Source: Coliplasma sp045538555 (lineage in GTDB: Bacteria > Bacillota > Clostridia > Oscillospirales > CAG-382). Taken from it: 20,983 nucleotides of DNA. The translations under genes and the position numbers were made by a program. The stretch covers positions 1-20,983 of the forward strand of contig JAZSRP010000037.1 of the NCBI GenBank assembly GCA_045538555.1. Reading direction: 5' to 3'. The number at the start of each line of letters is the position of its first letter. Position 1 is the first letter of the stretch. Of this stretch, positions 1 to 8,586 are shown in pieces. The notes beneath the pieces were generated by a model. The model was given only the letters and a program-made list of their open reading frames with translations, was not told where the DNA came from and did no database searches.

Positions 1-140
1 GGTAAAAAAGTGCCAAGAAAATCTTGGCACTTTTTGTTTGTATTTTTTTGTGTTTTGAACGAACCTCACCTCTCGTCGTACGGTAGTACGCCTTCGGGAT
101 CGGTTCGTCCAATCTGCATCTCTTTTCACGCCTTCAGGCA
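1..140. repeat. Terminal direct repeat, left copy (140 bp)
   Basis: These 140 bases are identical, base for base, to 20844-20983. The unit holds an intrinsic terminator hairpin (5-35) and a folded segment at 57-110. Read on the minus strand, 102-110 pairs with 57-65 as a nine-base stem with one G-U wobble, and inside it 77-81 pairs with 86-90 around a four-base loop. On the plus strand the wobble becomes an A-C mismatch, so the RNA form is better on the minus strand, the direction of tgt. The unit starts 20 bases beyond the tgt stop codon. It is either the overlap of a circular assembly path or a copy of a dispersed 3'-end repeat. Confidence 0.95.
5..35. terminator. Bidirectional intrinsic terminator downstream of tgt
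   Basis: A perfect 14-base stem (5-18 with 22-35) with a three-base AAA loop has an A-run on one side and a T-run on the other, so it can work in both directions. On the minus strand it ends the long tgt operon, about 125 bases after the tgt stop. The same hairpin occurs in the right terminal copy at 20848-20878. Confidence 0.85.
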
Positions 141-147
141 GGTGCAG

Positions 148-165
148 TCTGCGCTCTTTTCACAC
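148..165 (-). repeat. GTGAAAAGAGC motif overlapping the tgt stop
   Basis: On the minus strand the tgt stop codon opens into GTGTGAAAAGAGCGCAGA. The core GTGAAAAGAG recurs on the minus strand at 120-129, at 9439-9448 (plus), over the stop of the HI0933-family gene (9681-9690, minus) and just after the last gene (20732-20741, plus). All copies are at or just after gene ends, so this looks like a recurring 3'-end element, not chance coding sequence. Confidence 0.55.
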
Positions 166-1293
166 TTTTTTCCCAAGGGTTTGGACTTTTTCTTCTTTAA
201 ATGACTTCCAGCTGCCGTCTTTGATAGCGTTTCTGATCTCCTCCATCAGCTTGTTATAGAAATACAGGTTGTGGATGACACAGAGGCGCATTGCCAGCAG
301 CTCACGGGCCTTGAACAGGTGGCGGATATAAGCGCGGGAATAGGTCCTGCACACGGGGCAGTCGCAGTTCTCGTCGATGGGACGGGAATCAAGAATATAC
401 TTGTTGTTGTTCAGATTGATGAGCCCGTGGCTGGTAAAAAGGTTTCCGTGACGGGCGTTGCGGGAGGGCATTACGCAGTCAAAAAAGTCAATTCCTCTGT
501 CCACCGCTTCCAAAATATTTACGGGCGTGCCCACACCCATGAGATAGCGGGGCTTGTTGTCGGGGAGATAGGGGTGGCACTCCTCAATAACTCTGTACAT
601 CTCGTCGGCTGTCTCGCCAACCGCAAGTCCGCCCAGAGCGTAGCCCGGCAGGTCAAACTGCGCGATCTCTTTGATGTGCTTGATACGCAGGTCGGTATAC
701 ACGCCGCCCTGACCGATGCCAAACAAAAGCTGGTTTTTGTTGATGGTCTCGGGCAGTGAGTTGAGTCGGTCCATTTCTTTTATACAACGCTCCAGCCAGC
801 GGGTGGTGCGGGCGATGGAGTTGTTGATATAGCTGTGGTCTGCCACGGAGGACGGGCACTCGTCAAAAGCCATGGCAATGGTGGAAGCAAGCTTTGATTG
901 GATCTGCATGCTTGTCTCGGGACTCATAAAAACTCTTGCGCCGTCCATATGGGAGGCAAAGGTGACACCCTCCTCTTTTATATTTCGGAGCTGTGCCAGC
1001 GAAAAAACCTGAAACCCGCCGCTGTCCGTAAGCACGGGCTTGTCCCAGTTGAAAAACTTGTGGATACCGCCAAGCTGATAAATAATATCCTCACCGGGAC
1101 GTACGTGGAGGTGGTAGGTGTTTGAAAGCTCCACCTGGCACTTGATCTCCTTGAGGTCGGCGGTGCTGACACCGCCTTTGATGGCGGCGCTTGTGCCCAC
1201 GTTCATAAAAACGGGGGTCTCTATGTTGCCATGAACCGTCTCAAAGGTGCCTCGCCTTGCGGCACCGCATTTTTCATGAATAATAAAGCTCAT
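160..1293 (-). CDS. tgt: tRNA-guanine transglycosylase (queuosine pathway)
   Basis: Swaps guanine for preQ1 at the wobble position of GUN-anticodon tRNAs in the cytoplasm. From the ATG at 1293 the protein has 377 residues, the usual Tgt length. The DSGGFQ segment (about residue 90) holds the proton-transfer Asp. The DCVMPSR segment (about 272) holds the nucleophilic Asp. Three cysteines in CDCPVC plus a His about 26 residues after the last of them form the zinc site. A GTG at 1302 would give three more residues and a GTGA overlap with mutL, but AGGTGA (1299-1304) lies five bases before the ATG, so 1293 is preferred. It is the last gene of the mutS-mutL run. No preQ1 synthesis genes are in the window, so the substrate is made or imported elsewhere. 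Confidence 0.96.
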   Translation of the reverse strand: MSFIIHEKCGAARRGTFETVHGNIETPVFMNVGTSAAIKGGVSTADLKEIKCQVELSNTYHLHVRPGEDIIYQLGGIHKFFNWDKPVLTDSGGFQVFSLAQLRNIKEEGVTFASHMDGARVFMSPETSMQIQSKLASTIAMAFDECPSSVADHSYINNSIARTTRWLERCIKEMDRLNSLPETINKNQLLFGIGQGGVYTDLRIKHIKEIAQFDLPGYALGGLAVGETADEMYRVIEECHPYLPDNKPRYLMGVGTPVNILEAVDRGIDFFDCVMPSRNARHGNLFTSHGLINLNNNKYILDSRPIDENCDCPVCRTYSRAYIRHLFKARELLAMRLCVIHNLYFYNKLMEEIRNAIKDGSWKSFKEEKVQTLGKKV

Positions 1294-1298
1294 ATTCT

Positions 1299-1304
1299 TC
1301 ACCT
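1299..1304 (-). promoter_or_regulatory. Ribosome binding site deciding the tgt start
   Basis: AGGTGA on the minus strand contains the mutL stop codon TGA and sits five bases before the ATG at 1293. This suggests tgt translation is coupled to the end of mutL, and favours the ATG over the overlapping GTG at 1302. Confidence 0.6.
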
Positions 1305-3233
1305 GTCAAAATGTTTTTCGATCTCCCGCCTTTTGATCCTGTATACAAAAGGTCTGCCGTGGGGGCATACGCACAGCGAAGGGTCTTCCATCAGCATTTC
1401 CACCACACGCTCATCGGCTTGGGGCAGGTTTTTGATTCCTGCTTTCAGTGCTGCTTTGCATGCCACGGTGTAAAGCGCTTTGTCCACACGCTCCGCAAAG
1501 GAAAGTCCGTTTCCGTTGGCAATATCTGCGGCAAACGACTCCATCATCTCGGCGAGACGGTTGGTTTTTGATATGGACATGGGAACGGTGCGAAGCATAA
1601 TGCACCCGTCTCCAAAATCCTCCATCTCAAACCCCTTTTCTGCCAAAAAGTCCTTGTTGTCCAGCAAAATTGCGGCGTTTTCTCTCCCTACGTTCAGCGG
1701 AATGCCTGCCAAAAGGGTCTGCACGTGAAGCTCTTTTGAACCGGCAAGATTCTCGTACAAAACCCGCTCATGGGCGGCGTGCTTGTCAATGACCAAAATC
1801 TCGCTTTCTGTCTGTACAAAAATATAAGCATCGTATGCCTGACCGATCATCCGCCAGAGGGGTGACGGGGGTGCAATGGTCTCCTGATCCCTCTCCTCAA
1901 CACCGATCCTCGTGACGTCAAGGGAGTCGGTGTCAAATATCTGTTCCTCATGGGACAAAGAAGGGGCATCGGGTTGGATTTGAATACTGTCAAACAGCCC
2001 GTACAGGGGTGCGGGATCCGCAGAGCCATCTGTCCACAGGTTGGGGTTGAATGCCCTGAACGCCCGTTGGGTAGCGGCGGGATCGGGGTTTTGGTTTTGT
2101 TTTGTGTATGAAATTCCCAAACTCTCGCCTTTTGGTTTTTGAAAACCGGCGGGAGCGGTCAAAATCTTTTCCGTATTTGGCTGCAGCGCGGGTTTTTGCT
2201 CCTCACAATCTTTCAAAGAGCTGTCATCCTCTTTTGGGGCGACGTTGTCAAGGGCGGCAAAAGCATTTTTTACCGCATAATAAACGGCACGGAAAACGCT
2301 CTGCTCCGAGGCAAATTTTACTTCTGTTTTTGCGGGATGCACGTTTACGTCCACGTTCTCGTGATCAAGGTAAATAAAAAGGATGCAGGCAGGAAATTTT
2401 CCGCCGGGGATGTAGGTGCGAAACGCCTCTTCCAGAGCCGCCTGAGCGGTTTTTGTCTTGACGTATCTGCCGTTGACAAAAAAGTTTTGCATGCTTCGGC
2501 TACCTCTGGGGTGCCCCGGAAGCGAAACATAGCCGCGGACGGAGACGCCCTCAAAATCGTTTGATACGTGGGTGACCGATGAGGCAAAATCTCTGCCGAA
2601 TATCTCGTATATTGCATCAAAAAGCTTTCCGTCACCGTTGGTCGAAAACTTTCGTTCGCCGTCGGCAATAACAGAAAAAGCCACGTTTGGGTGTGAAAGC
2701 GCCATTTTTTCTGCCACGGCAACGCAGGAAGCGCCCTCGGTGGCATCTCTTTTGAGAAATTTTTGGCGTGCGGGGGTGTTGTAATACAAGTCACGCACAA
2801 TGGCGGTGGTTCCGTCGGGACAGCCGGTATCACACATGACGATACCGTTTTCGTCACAGGTCAGCCGTGTGCCCACCGTCTCGGTGCGGTGCTTGGAAAT
2901 AATCTCAAACCGTGACACGGAGCCAATGGCGGCAAGGGCCTCTCCTCTGAACCCCAGAGAGCGGATACCTGTGACGGAATCCCCGTTTTGCAGTTTGCTG
3001 GTGGCATGGCGCAAAAGCGCTTTTGGCATATCCTCCCGCAAAAAACCGCTTCCGTCGTCTGTGACGCGGATGAGGGATTTTCCGCCGTTTTTTATCTCAA
3101 GTGTAATGCTCTTTGCCCCTGCGTCAAGAGAGTTTTCCATCAGCTCCTTGACAGCGGATGAGGGGCGCTCCACCACCTCGCCTGCGGCTATTTTGTTGGA
3201 GGTCTCGGCATCAAGAATGTTGATAAAGCCCAA
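1299..3233 (-). CDS. mutL: DNA mismatch repair protein MutL (endonuclease type)
   Basis: Couples mismatch recognition by MutS to strand removal. The 644-residue protein has the GHKL ATPase N-terminus: the Glu/Asn helix around residues 30-34, DDGSG about 59-63 and FRGEAL about 95-100. A low-complexity linker (about 330-455) leads to the C-terminal dimer domain. DKHAAHERVLYE (483-494) fits the D-x-H-A-x2-E-x4-E nicking motif. ACKAALKAG (591-599) and CPHGRP (623-628) complete the metal site. Known biology: such MutL proteins nick DNA themselves and occur in bacteria without MutH. The start is TTG at 3233, 2 bases after the mutS stop, with AAGGAG inside the end of mutS about 11 bases upstream. 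Tight coupling with mutS is expected. Confidence 0.97.
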   Translation of the reverse strand: MGFINILDAETSNKIAAGEVVERPSSAVKELMENSLDAGAKSITLEIKNGGKSLIRVTDDGSGFLREDMPKALLRHATSKLQNGDSVTGIRSLGFRGEALAAIGSVSRFEIISKHRTETVGTRLTCDENGIVMCDTGCPDGTTAIVRDLYYNTPARQKFLKRDATEGASCVAVAEKMALSHPNVAFSVIADGERKFSTNGDGKLFDAIYEIFGRDFASSVTHVSNDFEGVSVRGYVSLPGHPRGSRSMQNFFVNGRYVKTKTAQAALEEAFRTYIPGGKFPACILFIYLDHENVDVNVHPAKTEVKFASEQSVFRAVYYAVKNAFAALDNVAPKEDDSSLKDCEEQKPALQPNTEKILTAPAGFQKPKGESLGISYTKQNQNPDPAATQRAFRAFNPNLWTDGSADPAPLYGLFDSIQIQPDAPSLSHEEQIFDTDSLDVTRIGVEERDQETIAPPSPLWRMIGQAYDAYIFVQTESEILVIDKHAAHERVLYENLAGSKELHVQTLLAGIPLNVGRENAAILLDNKDFLAEKGFEMEDFGDGCIMLRTVPMSISKTNRLAEMMESFAADIANGNGLSFAERVDKALYTVACKAALKAGIKNLPQADERVVEMLMEDPSLCVCPHGRPFVYRIKRREIEKHFDR

Positions 3234-3235
3234 TG

Positions 3236-5815
3236 TCAGTCAAGCTCCTTTTTCAGTTGGTAGAGGAAAGAAATTGCCTCATATGGTGTGAGAGTGTTTA
3301 TGTCCATCTGTCTCAGCTGCTCCAAAACACGGTCGTTGCTGATGGAGGAAAAGCTGACGTTTTCTTCCTGCGGCTCCGAGGGCGTGCAGGAAGCTCTTTT
3401 TGCTCCGCCGTTCTCTGCCAAAAGTGAGGCAAGAACCTCTTTTGCTCTTTTTACCACGGGCGCGGGAACTCCCGCAAGGTGTGCCACCTCAATACCGTAG
3501 CTGTCGTCGGCGGCTCCTTTTACGATCTTTCTTAAGAACACAATGTCGTTGCCCCGTTTTTTTGCGGCAATGTTAAAATTAACCACACCCTCTGTCTCCT
3601 GGGGAAGAGTGGTGAGCTCATGGTAATGGGTGGCAAAAAGGGTGCGGGCACCGATCTTTTTTGCTGTGTATTCCACCACGGCACGGGCGATGCTCATTCC
3701 GTCATATGTGGAGGTGCCGCGCCCTATCTCGTCGTAGATGATGAGACTGTTTTTTGTGGCGTTTTTGAGAATATCCGCCACCTCGGTCATCTCCAGCATA
3801 AACGTGGAGCTGCCGGAAGCAAGATCATCGGATGCGCCCACACGGGTGAAAATTCGGTCAACAATGCCGATCCGTGCCTCTGTTGCAGGAACAAAAGAAC
3901 CGATCTGGGCAAGAAGCACGATGAGAGCCACCTGCCGCATAAAGGTTGATTTTCCCGCCATGTTGGGGCCGGTGATGAGCATCAGCCGATTGGCGCCGCA
4001 ATCCAATGAGCAGTCGTTGGGAACAAAATAATTACCTTCCAAAAACCGCTCCACAACGGGGTGTCTGCCGTTTTTGATGTTTATTTTGTCGGATCTGTCC
4101 ACCTCGGGACAGACAAAATTTTGTTCTCTTGCAGTCTGTGCGTGGGAGCAAAATACGTCAAGCTGTGCCAGTGCCGACGCAGTGGTCTTGATGCGTTCGA
4201 GATGGGACAGCACGTAGTTTCGCAATGCGGAAAAAAGCTCGTATTCCAGAGCATACAGCTTGTCCCTTGCGCCGATGACACGGCTCTCTGTGTCCTTCAG
4301 CTCCTCGGTGACGTACCGCTCGCCGTTGGTTAGGGTCTGTCTTCTTATGTATTCGGCGGGAACCATGTCCGCATTCTGCTTGGACACCTCAATATAGTAT
4401 CCAAAAACACGGTTGTATCCCACCTTGAGGGTTTTTATGCCTGTTTTTTCACGTTCCTGCTCCTCGATCCGTGCAATCCATGCCTTTCCGTTGTTGACCA
4501 TGTCCCACAGCTCGTCGATCATGGCGTTGCAGCCGCGTTTGATGATATTTCCCTCACGCAAAAGTGCGCTGGGCTCATCGGCGATGGTGTCGGAGATGGT
4601 CTCACCGATGTCTGTCAGCGGATCAAGCTGCAAAAACAGCTGCTTGAGCGAATTTGATCGGCAGACGGAGATCAGGTCTTTGATACGGGGAAGCAGCGTG
4701 ATCGTTTTTTCCAGCGCCTTGAGATCACGGGCATTTGCCGTACCGTACACAAGTCGGGTGGTGAGTCGCTCGATATCCGTGATCCCCTTGAGGGAAGCAA
4801 CCACCTCGCCTCTCAGCACGCTGTCGCCGTATAGCTCTTTTACCGCCTCAAGACGGGCACGGATGGCGTTTTCGTTCACCAGCGGGTGCTCCAGATGACG
4901 GCGGAGCAATCTGCCGCCTGCACCTGTGGAGGTGCGGTCGATGGCCCAGAGAAGAGAACCTTTTTTTGTTTTTCCGCGGAGGGATTCGCAGATCTCCAGA
5001 TTTCGGCGGGATGACAGATCGATTCCCAAAAAGGTCTCGCAGGAATAATAATCCACCTGCTTGAAATAGCAAAGATCGGTCTTTTGGGTGGATTTTACAA
5101 ACCGAAGCAGACCTCCCACGGCACAAAGAGCGTATTCCTGCTGTGTTTCCGGCGCATCCTGCCCAAAAACCTCTGCAATCATCTCCCTTGCGGAGGAAAG
5201 GTCAAAAACATCCTCCTCCACCGTGGTGGCAAGGGTACCGAAACGAAGCCGAAATTCGTTTTTTACTCCGTCGGAGAGGGAGGGGGCGCAAACCAGCTCT
5301 TTTGGGGAAAATGCGGCGGATTCTGAGATGAGAAGTGCCTCTGCTCCCTCGCCCAGCATTTCCGTGGCAGAGATCTCTCCCGTGGAAATATCGCAAAAAG
5401 CCACGCCGCAGCCCTGACTGTCGCCCCATACCGCGCACAAAAAGTTGTTTGATTTTGCCTCCAGGCAGTTTCCGTCGGTGACGGTGCCGGGAGAGATGAT
5501 ACGCACCACTTCACGCTTGACCAGCCCTTTTGCGTCGGCAGGATCCTCCATCTGCTCGCAGATGGCAACACGGAACCCGTGGGACACCAGCTTTGAAACA
5601 TACGAATCGGCGGCGTGAAAAGGAACTCCGCACATGGGAGCGCGCTCCTCCAGTCCGCAGTCCTTTCCTGTCAGCACCAGCTCCAGCTCTCGGGAGGCGA
5701 TTTTTGCGTCCTCAAAGAACATTTCATAAAAATCTCCCACCCGACACATCAAAATGCAGTCGGGGTGCTGTGCTTTGACCTCTTTGTATTGTTTCATCAA
5801 GGGTGAAAGTGCCAT
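3236..5815 (-). CDS. mutS: DNA mismatch repair protein MutS
   Basis: Recognises mismatches and small loops and acts as an ATP-driven clamp. The 859-residue length is typical of MutS1. Near the N-terminus GDFYEMF (27-33) contains the Phe-x-Glu wedge (Phe29, Glu31) that stacks on the mismatch. The ATPase has Walker A GPNMAGKST (616-624), Walker B ending in Asp695-Glu696 and the following GRGTST, and FATHYHE (about 727-733). The C-terminal 30 residues form the usual short dimerisation/clamp-binding tail. ATG start at 5815 with GGAG 10 bases upstream. It follows the ricA-like gene by 40 bases and precedes mutL by 2, the same order as in Bacillus apart from cotE. Confidence 0.98.
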   Translation of the reverse strand: MALSPLMKQYKEVKAQHPDCILMCRVGDFYEMFFEDAKIASRELELVLTGKDCGLEERAPMCGVPFHAADSYVSKLVSHGFRVAICEQMEDPADAKGLVKREVVRIISPGTVTDGNCLEAKSNNFLCAVWGDSQGCGVAFCDISTGEISATEMLGEGAEALLISESAAFSPKELVCAPSLSDGVKNEFRLRFGTLATTVEEDVFDLSSAREMIAEVFGQDAPETQQEYALCAVGGLLRFVKSTQKTDLCYFKQVDYYSCETFLGIDLSSRRNLEICESLRGKTKKGSLLWAIDRTSTGAGGRLLRRHLEHPLVNENAIRARLEAVKELYGDSVLRGEVVASLKGITDIERLTTRLVYGTANARDLKALEKTITLLPRIKDLISVCRSNSLKQLFLQLDPLTDIGETISDTIADEPSALLREGNIIKRGCNAMIDELWDMVNNGKAWIARIEEQEREKTGIKTLKVGYNRVFGYYIEVSKQNADMVPAEYIRRQTLTNGERYVTEELKDTESRVIGARDKLYALEYELFSALRNYVLSHLERIKTTASALAQLDVFCSHAQTAREQNFVCPEVDRSDKINIKNGRHPVVERFLEGNYFVPNDCSLDCGANRLMLITGPNMAGKSTFMRQVALIVLLAQIGSFVPATEARIGIVDRIFTRVGASDDLASGSSTFMLEMTEVADILKNATKNSLIIYDEIGRGTSTYDGMSIARAVVEYTAKKIGARTLFATHYHELTTLPQETEGVVNFNIAAKKRGNDIVFLRKIVKGAADDSYGIEVAHLAGVPAPVVKRAKEVLASLLAENGGAKRASCTPSEPQEENVSFSSISNDRVLEQLRQMDINTLTPYEAISFLYQLKKELD

Positions 5816-5855
5816 GTAGAATCATCTCCAAAAAAATTTTTTGAAAAAACTGTTT

Positions 5856-6251
5856 TTAGTGGCAGCCGCCGCAGGTGCTGCAATCGTGAGTGCAGTTGCC
5901 TGCATCGGGCTCGATGCAGAGCTGAATCTTTTGGTTGATCTCGGCAATAACGTTGCTGAGAGCTTCCTCTGCCTCTCTCATGTTTTTCAGCACCACGCTG
6001 TCGGAGATCTCGTCGTATACCTCACGGAGACGGGCAGAGATGCTCTCGATCAGCTTTGTGTCACGCTCGGACTCGGGCTTTTTGCCCTCCTGCTCCAAAA
6101 GAGTTGCCTGCACGTTGTACTCGGTGATCAGCTTGGAAAGAGTGGTGTCTGCTTCATATGCCACTTTTGCGGCATTGTAATTCATCAGCTCGTCGGAGGT
6201 CTCCAGCGCCATACAGAGCTGTGCGGTTGCTTTTGCAAGATTCTCGTTCAT
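5856..6251 (-). CDS. ricA: YlbF/YmcA (RicA-like) family protein with Cys-rich tail
   Basis: A 131-residue, mostly helical protein of the YlbF/YmcA family. In B. subtilis YmcA (RicA) works with RicF and RicT in a complex that binds Fe-S clusters and promotes RNase Y-dependent mRNA maturation and development. The gene lies between miaB and mutS, as ymcA does apart from cotE, so I assign it as RicA-like by synteny and family. The C-terminus (residues 120-131) is CTHDCSTCGGCH: four Cys and two His, a likely metal or Fe-S ligand set. The ATG at 6251 is chosen because AAAGGA lies about 9 bases upstream; an upstream start at 6278 would run through that site. Partner proteins RicF and RicT are not in the window. 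Confidence 0.85.
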   Translation of the reverse strand: MNENLAKATAQLCMALETSDELMNYNAAKVAYEADTTLSKLITEYNVQATLLEQEGKKPESERDTKLIESISARLREVYDEISDSVVLKNMREAEEALSNVIAEINQKIQLCIEPDAGNCTHDCSTCGGCH

Positions 6252-6292
6252 TTTTTGTTTTCCTTTCAAATATGACAATATATAAAATTTTT

Positions 6293-7681
6293 TTATTTCA
6301 CAAGCTCACCCGAAAGGGCGTAGTTGCCTGCTTTTGTAATCCTAACGTCACAAAAATCACCCATGGGGACAAGTGTATCAAATGTGACGATCTTGTTTCC
6401 GCTGCTTCTTCCGCAGGGTATCCCGTTTTTGTTGAGCCCGTCGGACAGCACCCGCAGGGTCTGCCCCACCAGTCCGTCGTTGATGCGCTGCGCCATCTCG
6501 TTTTGAAGCTCAGACAGCGCCGCAAACCGACGGTTTGACACCTCGCGGGGGATCTGACAATCCATTTTTTCCGCAGGAGTGTCCGGGCGGCGGGAATAAA
6601 TAAAGGTATAGATCATATCAAACCCAACCTGCTCCACCAGCGACATCGTCTGCAAAAAATCCTCCTCGGTCTCGCCGGGAAATCCTACGATAATGTCTGT
6701 GGTGAGGGCAACTCCGGGAATGGTTTGCTTTATTTCAAACGCTTTTTCCAAATATTGCTCACGGGTATAGCGGCGGTTCATCCGCTTGAGGATCTCGGTG
6801 CTTCCCGACTGAACGGGAAGATGAAAATGCTTGGCAACGTTTTGGTTATCCGCAATGGCGCGGATCAAGGAGCTTTTTGCGTCCTTTGGATGGCTGGTCA
6901 TAAACCTGACACGGTATTCGCCGCCAAAAGAAGCGCATTCTGTCAACAGCTCCGCAAAATCGCATCCCCCGTCATAGGAGTTTACGTTCTGGCCAAGGAG
7001 CGTGATGTCCTTGTATCCGTTGCTTACAAGCTCTTTTACCTCTGCCAGCACGTGATCTTTGCTGCGAGACCGCTCTCTGCCCCGAACGTGAGGAACCACG
7101 CAGTAGGTGCAAAAATTGTTGCATCCGTACATGACGGGGACCCATGCGGCATAGGAGCTCTCACGCTTGGCAGGAACCCCCTCGCAGATGGTGCCAAATT
7201 CTGTGTGAGGCAGGTCGGTGATAAAAGAAAGCCGTTTTTTTGAGCTCATAGCTTCTTTTATCATCTGCGGAAGATAGTGTATTCTGTCGGTTCCAAACAC
7301 AAAATCCACGTAGGGATAGCTTTTTTTCAGCTGATCTCTGCGTCCCTTTTGCTGTGCCATGCATCCGCAGAGGGCAATGAGCATTTTGGGGTTCTTTTCC
7401 TTTGCGCCCTTAAACTGTCCCGCCTCGGACAGCGCTCTCAGCTCTGCATGCTCACGGATGGCGCAGGTGTTGATGATGACGGTGTCGGCGGTTCGGCTGT
7501 CCTCGGTCAGGGTGTAACCGCACAGCTCCAAAAGCCCACGCAGCTTTTCGCTGTCGGACTCGTTTTGCTGGCATCCAAAGGTGATGACGCAGGCGGTTTT
7601 GTTTTTTGTGACGGATCGAAGTGATGCTGCGATCTGTTTTTGTTTTTCAAATTCACCTGCGGGAACAAAAATGTTATTCAT
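6293..7681 (-). CDS. miaB: tRNA-2-methylthio-N6-dimethylallyladenosine synthase MiaB
   Basis: Radical-SAM methylthiotransferase that adds the 2-methylthio group to i6A37 of tRNAs reading UNN codons. The 462-residue protein has all three domains. The N-terminal MTTase domain carries Cys37, Cys73 (NTCAIRE) and Cys107 for the auxiliary cluster. The radical-SAM core has GCNNFCTYC (Cys187, 191, 194). A TRAM domain occupies roughly the last 65 residues. GQNVNSY and the SGSTEILKRMNR segment are typical of MiaB as opposed to MtaB or RimO. The first motif reads FGCQQNESDSE, whereas GCQMN is common, a small variation. It lies 34 bases after the peptidase stop and 41 before the ricA-like start, in the same operon. 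Confidence 0.97.
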   Translation of the reverse strand: MNNIFVPAGEFEKQKQIAASLRSVTKNKTACVITFGCQQNESDSEKLRGLLELCGYTLTEDSRTADTVIINTCAIREHAELRALSEAGQFKGAKEKNPKMLIALCGCMAQQKGRRDQLKKSYPYVDFVFGTDRIHYLPQMIKEAMSSKKRLSFITDLPHTEFGTICEGVPAKRESSYAAWVPVMYGCNNFCTYCVVPHVRGRERSRSKDHVLAEVKELVSNGYKDITLLGQNVNSYDGGCDFAELLTECASFGGEYRVRFMTSHPKDAKSSLIRAIADNQNVAKHFHLPVQSGSTEILKRMNRRYTREQYLEKAFEIKQTIPGVALTTDIIVGFPGETEEDFLQTMSLVEQVGFDMIYTFIYSRRPDTPAEKMDCQIPREVSNRRFAALSELQNEMAQRINDGLVGQTLRVLSDGLNKNGIPCGRSSGNKIVTFDTLVPMGDFCDVRITKAGNYALSGELVK

Positions 7682-7715
7682 AAAAAATTTCGTCCAAAAA
7701 TCTGTTGTTTATTCC

Positions 7716-8483
7716 TCAAAAAATCGTTGCGGCTGTGACAAATCTTTCCATCAGTGCAGGCAGGTCGTTGAGGTTCTCCTCGCAAACAACCCCAGTGCGT
7801 GCGGTGGCGTGAATGATTTTTCCGCCACCCAGATACATTGCCACGTGACCCTCAAAAAACAGCAGGTCGCCCGCCTCTGCTTGCTCAAGGGAGATTTTTT
7901 TCAGGTTTTCCGATCTGTCAACGTCTGCATCACGCCAGATATCCAGCCCGTTGAACCGATATGCGTTGAAGCAAAGTCCCGAGCAGTCAATGCCCATGTG
8001 GGTGCGTCCGCCCCAGCGGTATGGGGTGTTGAGATATTCCCTTGCAACCGCAACAAGCCCTTTTCGAGCCTCCTCAACACAACCCTTTTTTTGAGCGGAA
8101 ACAGGAGTGATCTGCCCTTTGTGAATATACCAGATGCGCTTGCTGGGAAGCACGGCAAACCCAAACCGATCCTCCTTGTGGGAGAACCCAACGTCAACCC
8201 TTGCCCCCATGGGCAGAGACATGACGGGACGCTTTTCATACGATCCGTCAAACAAAAGGTCGGCACAACGTGAGGAAACAAAATGGTTTGGCTCACAAAG
8301 AATCTCAAACAAGCTGTCCTTGGTGACCCAGCCGGTGTATCCGTACTCGCTTTTTATGGAAAAAAACGCACCGACCTCATCGGTAACCTCTGCCTGCTCG
8401 CCGTAGAGCATCTCATCAACCTGGGGAGACATGATATCGGGCGCAGCATATACGGTGCAAAAAGGAACGCAAACTGTAAGCAT
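7716..8483 (-). CDS. SH3-domain NlpC/P60 cysteine peptidase, no signal peptide
   Basis: A C40-family peptidase of 255 residues. Two SH3-like segments (about 1-60 and 72-128) precede the catalytic domain (about 138-255). Cys167 in GIDCSG, His213 in EGHVAMYLGGG and His225 in IIHAT form the expected triad. The N-terminus lacks a signal peptide or membrane helix, which resembles the YkfC-type gamma-D-glutamyl-diamino acid endopeptidases that recycle muropeptides in the cytosol; that role is inference. The ATG at 8483 has AGGAG about 12 bases upstream, slightly long. It is the first gene of the miaB-ricA-mutS-mutL-tgt run and divergent from a secreted cell-wall deacetylase. No convincing sigma-A promoter is seen in the about 100 bases upstream. 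Confidence 0.9.
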   Translation of the reverse strand: MLTVCVPFCTVYAAPDIMSPQVDEMLYGEQAEVTDEVGAFFSIKSEYGYTGWVTKDSLFEILCEPNHFVSSRCADLLFDGSYEKRPVMSLPMGARVDVGFSHKEDRFGFAVLPSKRIWYIHKGQITPVSAQKKGCVEEARKGLVAVAREYLNTPYRWGGRTHMGIDCSGLCFNAYRFNGLDIWRDADVDRSENLKKISLEQAEAGDLLFFEGHVAMYLGGGKIIHATARTGVVCEENLNDLPALMERFVTAATIF

Positions 8484-8570
8484 ATGGGTTAAAAACTCCT
8501 TTTTTTAAAAACAAATGTCAAAAAATGTGTGCAATAAAAAGCTGTCAGATGAAAAAACTAATCAACAGGA

Positions 8571-8576
8571 AGGAGG
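8571..8576 (+). promoter_or_regulatory. Ribosome binding site deciding the deacetylase start
   Basis: A perfect AGGAGG lies 10 bases before an in-frame TTG at 8587. The upstream in-frame ATG at 8515 has no such site, and starting there would put 24 polar residues before the signal peptide. Confidence 0.8.
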
Positions 8577-8586
8577 AAAAAAGATT

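Noticed and set aside
8515..8586. The ATG at 8515 as the start of the deacetylase
   Set aside because: It lacks a good ribosome binding site and puts 24 polar residues before the signal peptide; the AGGAGG at 8571 points to the TTG at 8587.
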